Shown here in pieces: positions 48,679 to 59,567 of a DNA stretch of 64,000 bases. A program made the translations under genes and the position numbers. The DNA lies in assembly GCA_039000515.1 (NCBI GenBank), contig JBCFYV010000012.1, positions 89,434,284 to 89,498,283 of the forward strand, read 5' to 3'. The notes below the pieces were generated by a model. That model was given only the letters and a program-made list of their open reading frames with translations, did not search any database and was not told the origin of the DNA. The stretch comes from Timema cristinae (Eukaryota; Arthropoda; Insecta; Phasmatodea; Timematidae). How positions within the stretch are numbered: the stretch's first letter is position 1; each line of letters begins with the position of its first letter.

Positions 48679-51600
48679 CTGAAACAGATCACATTATTTA
48701 TTTGCCACTAAACAATTATGTATATATAAAATATTACTTAAACAAAATGGCCATGTTTGATTTGGGCAAGATTACTAAAACACAAAGGTCATGTTAAATA
48801 TATTTACAATTCACTGGCACTAAAGTGAAAAGGCAAAGAAAAGCCCTTATTCTGAATTCTGAATGTTTATGTTCCCTTTAAATCCATGGAATTTTAAGAG
48901 TATATTCAAGATTTAAGGATTTGAAAAAATCCAAATTAAAATAACATTTTTAATACTTTTTCTAATTTTGAGTTTAATAAAGCTATCATGATGCTTTCCT
49001 GTGATTTTGCCCAAAATATATCTAGGACAAGTCTAGCATCAAGAACCTATACCATTAATTTACTACTTAACTAAATGTGAATTCACAGTGTAACAAAAAG
49101 AAGTCACAATTTCTACTTTTTTACAGCCATTACGGAATCAATGTGAATAGAAATCATAATAATATGACAGGGTTTTCAATGTTATAAAGAAATGGTTGAG
49201 TTATCTAAAAACAAGTCTTAAGCTTCAGATTTGAACACAAATCACAAAACATTTCAAATGCTGCTGGGATTTATAACAAACTCTGTGATTTGAATAAGCA
49301 ATAAAGGTTTTTTAGCACCGCATCTTTCCACTCATTCGGGTTATACACATTGTATTAATTATGCTAATGTGTTAGGGGGAAGGAGGTTGAATGTAAAGGA
49401 AGTGTTCATACATTTGTGTAGAGGGAGAGTAGAAAACTATTTAGGAAAAACTACCCCCAATACTCCCAACCTGGGTTCAATAATTGATCTCCTGTCATCT
49501 GCAGTATAGTATATTGTAAAAGTGACGCCTTAGACCATGCAGTCATAGAAGCGGGTAGCAATAAAGTTGACTTAGGCGATTTTTCACCTGGGTAAGACGT
49601 TTAATACTCACTGATCTTGAAACTCCTCATCAATATACTGAACTGGTAAATTATCTGCATTAGTGATTGTGTAGGTTTGCTCTGAGCCCCCAAATGTCTC
49701 CAATCGAACGGGCAGCCGGTGGTCCTACAAAAAAACAATTTGTTGGGAGAAAAAAAGATTAGAGAAAAGATGACTAAATTTGAAATATACCTCAAAAACA
49801 TTTTTTGTGTGTTTCATGTTATACTGCTCATAAAATGTATCCACCCATTTACATTTATGAGGTAGCGGTGTAGCAGGTAGAATTAAGTGTAAGTGTACCA
49901 GCATATGTACACATAGCCAGGATTGAAACCCCGATCTCCCCATCACTGGCAAAACAAACCAGACGAGGTTGAACCCTTAGCCCAAGTGCCTGCTGATATG
50001 GGTAGCAACTTGGGATGGACAAGAATCACATTTTTACCATGTAACAGGAAATGAGTCAAAATATCTGATCAGACGAGAATGGAATATCTTAAAAATGATG
50101 CTTTAGAATTCATTTTAAATTAAAAAATAATATACATCATAAAAATACAATATATATATATATAGGGGCGTGCAAATGGCATTTTTTTTAATATTTAATT
50201 AAACAACTGTATTTATCACAATATGGATTTTTTAAAATTTCTTTTAAAAATATTGTGTTTTATTGAATCATTTGCAGAGTGCAAAAATACTACAAAACAG
50301 TATGTTTGACACCACTTCAATGTTCTTTAAGTTTGGAAACCCTTAAATGTTACTTAGATTTAGTAAAATCAATAAATTTGATCTATGTTTGAAATCCCTG
50401 GAATGTTATCTCAGCTTGAAACCTTTATATGTTATCTAGGTTTGGCACTCCTTAATTTCCTCTAGAATTGACACCACTTAAATGTTTTTAGGTTTGAAAC
50501 CCTCAAAAGTTATCAAAGTTTAAAACCCCTCAAATATTATTTAGGTTTAAAATCCCTTAAATGTTCTCTAGGTTTGACTGACACTCCTTTTTAATAACCT
50601 ACTTACCTACTCCCTGTTTCTCACTAACAAACTGAAGCTGCACAATGCACACTAATAAATGCTTGTCCTTGGAAAGCTACTTCCCCCTTACCCCTCTCAT
50701 TTCTACGGTCCAGACGAGGATAGCAATATCAAACATTTTAGCTCAGTGTGAGGCCTTTGAGATCTAACAAGTCTGTGTCTTTGTCCTAAGCAAATTAATT
50801 ATGTCACATGGCAGCGTTGATATCTTAGGAATGCTGGGTTAGCACTTTCGGTCTTGCAAGTTTCTCCACCGCCAAAATACACCCAGTCTGACAATAAATG
50901 CAGGTGGAGAATGTCCACTTGTTACAGTGAATAATTAATTAATGTTATTTATATATACCTTTAATTTGGATACAATCTTTTTTAGACCCATGTACAGAAT
51001 TACTTTGAATGGTGTCAAACCACCCTCAGTAGTCCTGATCAGGATTCAAACCCCAACCTCCCTGTCGGCAGGCCAATCTAACATGAGTGTGACACCTTAA
51101 ACTACTCGTCCACTGAAGCAGGTAAATTACAGGATAATATTAGAACTTATATAATGTAAGCGTAATACTCCTAGTGTGCATCCAACAACTTTATGACCCT
51201 TCACTGTGATGTCACAGAAATAGTATCCAGGCCTGTTAGTAATTCAGAGGACTCAGTCAGTGTCAGGTCGACTATTAATGAGTGTCCATATTCTCAGAGA
51301 GAACAGTGGCATGTCACACCTCGTCAATGATGACAGGTATCTTGGCCAGAATTTGTGAAGTACTCTCATCACCATTGTGAAAAAGGGTCCTCAGCTTCCT
51401 GTCCGCAGAAATGAATAGCGAGACAGCTTCGTCACAATCATTCAACTTGTGGACACATGAAGTACACGCGTGAGCTGGTAGGCCATCATCCACCGATATC
51501 TAGAGGAAAGGAAGACAATCAGAAATGGGAGTGTGGTCAATGATGTTAAGAGTGCGTTGTTAAAATAACTTGAATATATTATTATTCTTGTTCAAGGGGT

Positions 51601-54600
51601 GTCTTCTTCAAATACGTAACATTATTCAAGACTAGCAGAAGTACTTGGTGTTATGATTTTCTTTTCTTCAAACAGATAGGGGAAAAAAACTCATCATTTT
51701 ATTTATTTTGGCCCAGTTTTTAAGTAATTTAGAAAATAAAATCCAAATTTTTAAATTTTTTAGTTTGAGGTGCATGTGTTTATGCACAGCGGCTTCTAAT
51801 TTTTAAATTTCAGACCTTTGCATGCAATAAATATCTCACAACACTCATGACGAACAGACAGATAAACAAACTATTCATTTTATTAGTAGGTGTATGGAGT
51901 CGAGTATTTAAAAAAAATAATTCAAATTTGGCTTTAATATTATTTAGTACTAGATTTTTGGTAAATTTTTTAATCTGAATCAGAAAAAACCTATTAAGGT
52001 GATTTTTACCTTCATGACATCAGCTTGCAATCGAGCCATACTGACCGATTGGCCAGTCGCCATCTGTTGGCGATGAAAGTGCAAATTTTTGGTGGATCGA
52101 GGCTGTCATATGGTCAGCACAACAAACCCTCTGGCCATTAATCTCATTTTTCAAGATCAAAGCTACTACTTCACAGAAAAATCTGGATGCGTCGGGGATC
52201 AAATCCAGCAACTTGGATCTATAGCCAGGAATTGTGACCACAAGACCACTAAGACCACTTAATTGGATGTATAATACACATACCATTATTCAATTACAAT
52301 TTCTATTATCCATGGACAGCAACTAAAGAATGTGAATAAAAATCACAACATTGGGTAAACTTCTTTATGATGTTTTCTAAGTCTTATAATTGTATTATAT
52401 TAGGAAGAAGGTATAGGAAAGGTGGATAGAAACATATAAAAGGAATGCACACAATATGGCGTTTACAATGAAAAGAAGAACACAGTTCACACTTTACATT
52501 GCTGCCATTGGACAAAGAGGTAAAGGTTGCCTCTTAAAGAAAATCGATCATCACCGCCCAATTGCCCGACCTAGGTTTCATTCTATCAGAACTAATCAGG
52601 GAGGAGTGTGAAAGCAACTTCATAAAAAAGAAACCAAAAACAAAACACAAAAGGGATAAAATTGAAAATAGTAAAAATTAATAGGACACATAGATAGGAA
52701 CATGTAGAAGGTACAGTAGCCTCATGGCTTCTTTGGTGCTGACTTACAGTTCACAGTGACTCATGACAATCAACATTTAGGTATATACCTAAATTTTGAC
52801 TGTCAGAAGTGACAGTAGCTAAACACATGTTTTTACAGATCATATGGTTCGGCGTACGAATACATAATTTGTTCTGGTAACATTTAAAGCTGTCAGCTGT
52901 GATGTCAGTCAGCACCAAAGAAGTCATGGGGCTACTGTATAACATAAAGGACAAACACAGGAAAAGGACATTGGATGGAATATATAACAAATCTCTATAT
53001 GGAAAACCTCTTTTCGCTTAATGAGGTAATTGTATTATTATATATAAGTGTGAATGTTTGAACTGTGTTCTTCTTTTCACTGTAAACGACATATTGTGTT
53101 TGTTCCTTTTATATGTTTCTAACTACCATTTCCTATACCTTCTTCCATATATAATACAATTACCTCATTAAACAAAAAGAGGTTTTCCTTATAGAGATAA
53201 GTCTTATATTTGAGACAAATTTAATATGATTCAGCTCTACTATTTTTGAAGCTACTCTTTATGTAATCATTACAATACGGTTTTAATGTTTCAAAAATGA
53301 CCCAATTCCAGGATCCTACATAGCTTGGTTTTTAAATTATGAAGGGCGACATTTTATTCATGTTAATAGGTGCTCACTAATAAGCCAGAGAGTGGCTACA
53401 TTGCCTCACCTTTTCTGGCAAGAATTTGTTGATTTTTGAGACAAGATCGGTCTCCTCTTGTGAAAAGATGTCAATCAACTTAGTCTCGTGTACCAGCTGT
53501 GCGCATAGCCGGCACATCTTTTCGCTGATGTCAGACACCACACTGCAAGCACTCAAAACTTCTGGACTGTTGGCTTCTGTAGGAATTTCGAGCTGGACAA
53601 CTTCTTCAATGTTTTCATCAATTTTTTGAACTGAAGTGAAAATAAACCAATTTATGATTTTTTTTTAGCACCGTGTTTGTCTATCCACTTAGGTTAAATG
53701 CTTATATACTAATTACTCTAATTTATTAGGAAAAAGTAAGGTTTTAATTTAGAGGAAATGTACCTGCATTTGTGTGAAGGAAGAGTGGAATACCATTCAG
53801 GAAAAACCACTATCAGTACACCAAGTGAGATTCAAACCTTGATCTCCTTGTCATCAGCAGTCTACTCTACTGTGAGAGTAGTGCTTTAGACCAGATGGTC
53901 ACCAAAACAGGTACACATTTTTTTATAATCGGCTGAGTGTTTGTCGGTAGCCCACTCTGATGGGTCTGGATTTTTAAATATGAAAAAAGATTGGATAATA
54001 TGACTGATTATTAAAGAACATAAATTTTGGAAAGGAATCACCATTCATTTTAGGCGAGAATGAAAAGCAATAAGCAATTTAATTTAGTCAAAAGCCACAA
54101 CTCTTGATCAATAAAAAAATTTGGTCTTCTGAATCAGTAGGTACCAAGACACCAAAACTACTACTAATACTAAACCTCCAGTAATCTTTTTAATTTTTGT
54201 CCTAAAGGTTGCTAGAGCATAAGGGTAGAGAATGTTTATGTTTTATTTTAAACTATATTTTTTGAACCTTGATCTCCCATTATCTGCAATCTAGTGTATT
54301 GAGAGAAGGACACCTTATACCATGCGTCCACCGAAGTGGGTAATTCATCTACATTAACTTAGGTAAAAATTAGTTATTTTGTAAGATATTTGTGTTAAAA
54401 CCAATGATATTATGGGATTAAAGGGCCATTTTAGATGTAGCCAACCCTAAAAACATGTTTCACATGCTTCAGCAGTAGAATGGTCTAAGGAGTTACCTGT
54501 TGAAGCCAGGGCGATCAGGTTTCAAACTCCAGTAAGATCCACTGAGGGTGGATTTTCCAAAATGGTTTCCTACTCACCTTCTATGTAAATGTGGGTGGAT

Positions 54601-57600
54601 TACCTTTAAACTAAGCTTTCTCCCTTATCGCTACCCCACTAGAGTAATGATCAAATATGCTCATAACCTAGCAGGTAGTAAGAGTGGTGATAAGAAAACA
54701 TGTTTATAGGAGCTAAAAATTAGCTTTTATTATGTTTTAAATCCATTTAAAAAACTATAGTTTATAGTGAAATATACACAATTTTTTAAGAAAATATAGA
54801 TTTTTTTATAATTTTCGAATAATCCTTGTTTTTTAATAATGTATAGCACTGTACAATAAAACTAGTAATTTTCCTTACCATAAAATATGGTTATGGCGAA
54901 AATTGTTTGTGTTTGTTTAAGAAGTCCTGATGACCTTTTACCAAAATTGCCAAAATTACTTTTAAAATTTTTAATATTTTAAAGGATTCTTTATTTGGTG
55001 ATAAGACTAAACCTAGTTTGGCAAGAACAATAATCTTGGGGGGCTTACTTGAGTATAGCTTAGGTACTGAGACATGACAAAAAAAAAAAACCAATATCAA
55101 AATTTGTATCTTTTTTCTACCCTCATTCTACCAAAATTATAAAATTTCTATTATTGACAGATAGGAAGAAAGTTACATAAGGAATTAACAAAATATAGTT
55201 TTCCATGAAAAGAACACAGCTCAACACTTTTTTTTAGCGCCGTGTCTTACTACCCTTTGGGTTACAAATTACACCAATGGTTTTAGAGATTATGTATGTT
55301 ATATTTGGAGGAAGTGCACCGCATTTGGATGGAGAGTGTGTAAAACTATTTTAGAAAAACCACTCTCAGTACACCCAACTGAGATTCAAAACTTGACGTC
55401 CTTGTCATCAGCAGTCTATTCTACTGCGAAGAGTAGCGCTTTAGACCAAACAATCACCAAAGCGGGTTCACACTTATTCTTTTAATTGTAAAAGCCATAT
55501 TTCGTTTGTTCCTTTTATTTGTTTGTATCCATCTTTCCTGTACCTTCTACCAAATATGATACAATAATGTACCTCATAAAGCAAACAGAGGTTTTCCTTA
55601 TATAAATGAAAGAAACATTCACAAACCTTCGTTCGAAAGCGGACACGAATTTTGCAGAGATTTTGGGACAAAATCTCTTAGGTTATTGTAAAATATTGTT
55701 GGGATAGGCTGGAGAGAAGGCTTGAACCTTGTCTTGTATTTGGGGTTAAGAAACCAGTGCAATTCAAAGTGGTTGGCACACAGACGGAATTTGCTCAGTT
55801 TTTCAGAGGGAAGTTTACAGAGATCCGATCTACCACAGTTTTTTGCCCATTCCCGCATTCTGAAACAATTGAAATGGCAAAAAAAATAATTATTGTATTC
55901 TATTTTAGCCTATTTTATAACACAATCCAAGGAGGGGCAGAATACAATTTATTTTTTATAGCATCGCATTTTACTATCGTTTGGATTATATGCTTATATA
56001 AGCCTACTAATTATGCTAATGGATTAGGGATTAGAAATTTTATATTTAGAGGAAATGTAGCTGCATTAGCATGTAGGGAGAATGAAAAACCATTTTGGAA
56101 AAACCACCCTCAGTAGGCCTACACCTGACTGAGATTCGAAACCTCGATCTCCCCGTCATTGCCAGTCTAGTCTACTGCGAGGAGCGCCTTAGACTGTGCG
56201 GCCACCGAAGTGGGTATACATTTTTTTAATAGGCTCAGTTGCTTGTCAGTAACCCACTCTGATGGGTCTGAATTTCTAAATATGAAAAAAAGATTGGATA
56301 ATATGATTGATTATCTAAAAGACATTAATATTAAGAAAAGGATTCACCATTCATTTTGGGTGAGAATGAAAAGCCAATAATCAATTTAATTTAGTCAAAA
56401 GCCATAGTTCTTGATCAATAACAAAATCAGGTAGTCTGAATCAGTAGGTAACAAGACTCTAAAACTACTAGTGATACTAAACCTCCAGTAATATTTTTAA
56501 TTCTTGTCCTAACGGTTGCTAGAGCATAAGGGTAGAAAACGTTTATGCTTTATTTTAAGAAACTATATTTTTACCCCCAAAAAATCAGTGTTATTAATTA
56601 TACGCAAAAATTGGCAGCCGTTAAAATATTTTGATTGATTAGTTAAATAGCCCTTTTCAATAAATTATAATGTCTATCAGAATACACACATGACAACTTT
56701 GCATAGAAATAACTATTAACTTTAAAGGTTTTAATACATCCAACATTTTATTTTAATTGGATTTTAAAAGACTTGGAAGGTTAGGTTAAACTTGGTTGAT
56801 TAATTTTTTTTAATACGGTACAAATACATAAAAGATTGCTTTTATCCAAATGCTAAGATTAAATATAATAGATGTTTTAGTGTATTAAGATATTCGACCA
56901 TTAAAATTTTATTGCACAATTTTACAACTGTATGACTATAAGCAATAAACAGTGATTCAATAAATTCAAGTCATTACAGTTTATGAGTTATAAGGCTTGC
57001 TATTTTAAGCTTTTTGCATATCATTTTTAAGGCAAAGTGATTAATGTGTGGGACTAAAATATAACCACCTAGAAATTATAATTGTGAGTGTAGCTACAAA
57101 ATAATAATATATATATACGGTAATGAAATCAATATTATAAATATTTTATTCTGCACACCTCATTTGAATGTCAAGTTATACTAAATTTCAGCCCCATACA
57201 TTTAATACTTTACCTTAACAATAGCACAAAATAAAAAGCTTTATCACTTATAAATTGTGAACTGTAATGATTTGAAATCAATGAATCATTATTTTATACT
57301 TAAGAGTGCGATAAAATGTTGATCATCAAATGACCTTAAATGTTTTTAAGTATCTAGTATACGGCCTTCAGATATGAACAGTAGCCACGGGTATATATTG
57401 ATTAAGCAGTCAAGTATCGCCGATAGAGGTGGTTCTTCAGCTTGGTGGGTTGGGCGTGGGTGTAATGAGTTCTCAATGCAAAGAAAATACCATCAAGAAA
57501 CACCCAAAAGTTTGCCATGGATGTTTCTTGGCAGTTAGGAACCATTTTAACTAGCAATGATGATATTAGATTGGAAATTAGGAAAATAATACAGTGGGAA

Positions 57601-58564
57601 ACTCATACTATTACTCGGTCAGCAAGTTGTTGATATTTCACCTGCTTTCAAGGAATATAATTAACTAAGAATATAAAAAAAGTGTTATTGAGTGTCCTCT
57701 ATAATTGTGAAACAGTCTCTTACTCTACCTCATGAAAAAAAAAAATTAAGGTGTTCGAAACAAGGTCCTTAGGAATATATTTGATAAAAAAAAAGGAATG
57801 AGACTACTTGAGAAGGGAGGAGGTTATATAATCATAAGGTACATACCCTGTACTCATCACAAGATATGGTTATGATAGTTAAGTCTTGTAGATTTAGGTG
57901 AACAGAATATGCAACGCAAATAAGAGAGTCAAGAACCATGTTCAGGATATTGACTTGCAAACCAAGTGGGAAGAGACCATTGGGAAGACTTAGATGCAGA
58001 TGGGAGGATAACATTAAAATGGGCCTTAAAGAGAAAGGGTGTAATGAGGTGGGGTGGATAAAACTAGCTCTTGATGGATAGATGGTGTACTTTTGTAGAA
58101 CTTTAAAGTTCCCGATGCCATATAGTGAGTAAGAAAGTAAGGTTTTTTAATTTGGCATTTCTGTAGAGATATTGTTAGGCCTACAATACATTTTCGTTTT
58201 TGTTGCATTGTTACTGATTTGAGTTTATGTAAGAAGGTTAAATAAAGCTATGTGTGAGAGTTTAATTAATGTCAATTCAGTAGAAGATCTAGAATCTGTT
58301 TTGGGTAAAGAGAATAAATAAATAATATCCCATTTGCCAGATTTTAGTTTAACAAAAAAAGCAAGATGTTCAAAGCACAGTGGAGCTGTAGACTCTTGCA
58401 TCTTGCGATACCTGGAAAATGAGTGAAGCAAGTATTTTCTGAATTATTAAGTCTTAGTATAAAGACAGCTGATTTGTTTTTTTATCTAATATTAATCATA
58501 AGTGTTTAGTAAAATTAATAAGTGTTTTACCTTTTTTAAGGAAGCGTAAACGTTCTTGAGCCAT
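46976..58564 (-). CDS. Gene C: THAP-ZAD protein with 14 C2H2 zinc fingers (frames broken)
   Basis: Predicted nuclear DNA-binding regulator with the domains of gene B in a different order. Exons: 58564-58531, 58411-58289, 55859-55627, 53630-53410, 51499-51320, 49724-49612 and 48678-46976, about 2607 bases (868 residues). THAP: RCKSLQLHC (C-x6-C, wider than usual), LFSLPK, REWAKN (Trp), LCANHF (C-x2-H), PIPTIF. ZAD: MCRLC and ACTSC. Junction phases 1, 2, 1, 0, 0 and 2 are mutually consistent. The ZAD exon has no usable upstream ATG and enters in the phase left by the THAP exon, so THAP and ZAD belong to one transcript. Three one-base shifts are required: an A7 run (plus strand) at 58354-58360, near 48551-48560, and 47552-47590. 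Also, exon 2 ends at AT where GT is expected (58288-58287). Lesions may be assembly errors or real decay. Confidence 0.75.
49310..49558 (-). mobile_element. SINE, family A, in gene C intron 6
   Basis: Tail tttagcaccgcatctttcca, body gtgtagagggagagtagaaa, reversed head gaccatgcagtcatagaagc. Confidence 0.65.
49612..49724 (-). CDS. Gene C exon 6: linker
   Basis: Acceptor ttgtttttttgtag, frame DHRLPVRLETFGGSEQTYTI..., donor ca|gtgagt, phases 0 in and 2 out. It has no domain and is acidic at its end (YIDEEFQD). Confidence 0.7.
49850..50012 (-). mobile_element. SINE family A-like fragment
   Basis: gccaggattgaaaccccgat is a reversed B box, with a reversed A-box area near 49970-50005. The tail is missing. 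Confidence 0.45.
50013..50984. other. Intron 5 of gene C, short degenerate tandem motif
   Basis: Between about 50330 and 50580 a loose motif built on 'aggtttgaaacccttaaatgttatct' recurs at roughly 40-60-base spacing about seven times, as a degenerate tandem repeat. Confidence 0.45.
50985..51124 (-). mobile_element. SINE family A, head part
   Basis: Reversed B box ggattcaaaccccaacctcc and head relic actactcgtccactgaagca. Confidence 0.5.
51320..51499 (-). CDS. Gene C exon 5: second half of ZAD
   Basis: 60 codons between acceptor tttcctctag and donor gag|gtgtga, phase 0 both sides: ISVDDGLPAHACTSC..., then LNDCDEAVSLF, the expected ZAD helix. Confidence 0.85.
52022..52265 (-). mobile_element. 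tRNA-derived SINE, family D, in gene C intron 4
   Basis: Inverted match to 26048-26315, with a reversed B box (cggggatcaaatccagc) and head (gaccacaagaccactaagac). Confidence 0.65.
52384..53200. repeat. Foldback-family element with a nested MITE
   Basis: The left part (52384-52700) matches 3600-3900 and 37105-37470. Its first 110 bases return inverted at about 53060-53165. The ends at about 52990-53037 and 53150-53199 are a 48-base inverted pair (tctcta-a-ggaaaacctctt). It is interrupted at 52714-52937 by an unrelated MITE. Confidence 0.6.
52714..52937. mobile_element. MITE with about 33-bp inverted repeats and TA duplication
   Basis: The left end CAGTAGCCTCATGGCTTCTT and the reversed right end CAGTAGCCCCATGACTTCTT both continue into tggtgctgact. 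They are flanked by TA on each side. Length is 224 bp with no coding sequence. TA targeting suggests a Tc1/mariner-type source. Confidence 0.75.
53410..53630 (-). CDS. Gene C exon 4: spacer and first half of ZAD
   Basis: Acceptor ttttcacttcag, phase 1 in, donor aag|gtgagg, phase 0 out. An acidic spacer (QKIDENIEEVVQLE) precedes KMCRLCAQ and KINKFLPEK. Confidence 0.85.
53668..54262 (-). repeat. SINE family A plus 330-bp extension, copy 1
   Basis: A family A SINE (to about 53914) and its right flank, including ccactctgatgggtctg and cctccagtaat, match 55955-56575 almost throughout. The copies lie about 2.3 kb apart, in introns 3 and 2 of gene C. Confidence 0.7.
54262..54345 (-). mobile_element. 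SINE family A head fragment
   Basis: gaaccttgatctcccattat, then accatgcgtccaccgaagtg. Confidence 0.5.
54468..54700 (+). mobile_element. SINE family A, plus orientation
   Basis: Head cttcagcagtagaatggtct, B-box relic caggtttcaaactcc, body gtgggtggattacc and end cataacctagcaggtagtaa. Confidence 0.6.
55150..55615 (-). repeat. Foldback-family copy split by a family A SINE
   Basis: Inverted matches to the foldback family lie at 55480-55615 (gaggttttccttatat end) and 55160-55222. A family A SINE occupies 55230-55470 (ttagcgccgtgtcttactac to caccaaagcgggt). Confidence 0.6.
55627..55859 (-). CDS. Gene C exon 3: second half of THAP
   Basis: The acceptor caattgtttcag opens in phase 2 with MREWAKNCGRSDL. 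The exon holds FRLCANHFE and PSLQPIPTIF and leaves at gaag|gtttgt in phase 1. The same frame would reach a stop six bases past the donor, so a short THAP-only product is a conceivable alternative. Confidence 0.8.
55955..56575 (-). repeat. SINE family A plus 330-bp extension, copy 2
   Basis: The SINE spans 55955-56214 (reversed B box gagattcgaaacctcgat, head ccaccgaagtgggt). The extension matches 53920-54262. Confidence 0.7.
56576..58286. other. Intron 2 of gene C, AT-rich
   Basis: No exon or repeat with defined ends is recognised here. Confidence 0.35.
58289..58411 (-). CDS. Gene C exon 2: first half of THAP (damaged)
   Basis: The acceptor ttcactcattttccag enters in phase 1 with GIARCKSLQLHC. 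The frame changes at the seven-base homopolymer 58354-58360 and continues VKLKSGK to LFSLPKTDSR. The expected donor after TCTAG is AT, not GT. Position and phase of the exon end match the THAP intron of gene B. Confidence 0.55.
58531..58564 (-). CDS. Gene C exon 1: start codon exon
   Basis: ATG at 58564-58562 gives MAQERLRFLKK and stops at donor aaaag|gtaaaa in phase 1, which fits exon 2. It is short, but the phase match to the THAP frame supports it. Confidence 0.55.
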
Positions 58565-59567
58565 AGTAATCCTACACTATAACAAGGAAAAGCTTGTTAA
58601 TGAGAATAGCGGTGTTAGGCCTATCAGGAAGATTTTAACCTGAAATACTAGTTCGGGTTATACGCTGGGTGTGGTTATTATTAGGGTTTTAAAATATTTT
58701 TACAAGAAAGCTTTGGCAATTGAGAGCGCATATACATGCGAGAGGTTGTAGCGGAAAATATGAAGGAACAGTGGAACAGGAAATCACTAAAGATGAGTGT
58801 CAATGAGTCCCTCTAAGGAAATTAAATTATTTATTATTTTTCTTTTATGAGATCTAGTGGGGGAGTCTTTAATCTTGTTCCAGCTAGTTAGTAATGAGCG
58901 CATTTACTCTCAAGTATTCTATTTAACTATGAGAGGCCTACCTTATTAGATTAAATAGGGGCCTAGTTAAATTCATACCCATTCTGTTTATTTTAATTAA
59001 AATATGGAAATAGGAAGAGGTGTAAATAAAGTTGTGAACATAGGAAATTTCATATGCAAAACACAACATAAATCTTACGCTATTTCATCCTTAGGAAATG
59101 GAAATAATTTAAGGTTAGGACGACATCCTTGCATATTAAAGCACGTTCTTGCAGCACATCTACGATTACTCATAATGATTATTGATATTAGAGTCTATTA
59201 TCTTTATTTAAATAAATAATTTAAAAAATTTGAAATTAAATTTCAACAATAATATTAGTTATTATTTTAATCACGATATAATATGCAGACAGAAAAGCTC
59301 CACAATCACAATAAACAAACCGTTTATAGCCAACATTGAAAAAAGAAAATTTACCAACAATAAAGTTAGTTCCAAAATATCCCAGAGAAAGGAGCATGTG
59401 GAGAGTTTTGGTTCTAAAGTTGCTCACTGAGCGAATCATATGTCATAGTTTAGTTTTTTTTTTAAATCTCATAGAGAGCAATAAAATAATTATTAATTAT
59501 GCATTTAATATGACACGTTTCTGGTACATAGGATACATGATAGTTTTCAGACAACAAAGTACAGCTA
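58565..59567. other. Upstream region of gene C
   Basis: It should hold the gene C promoter, but no TATA box or initiator stands out. It contains small repeats of cttagga/taggcct and a SINE tail scrap (gttcgggttatacgc at 58650-58664). Minor open frames to 59641 have no resemblance to known families. Confidence 0.3.
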
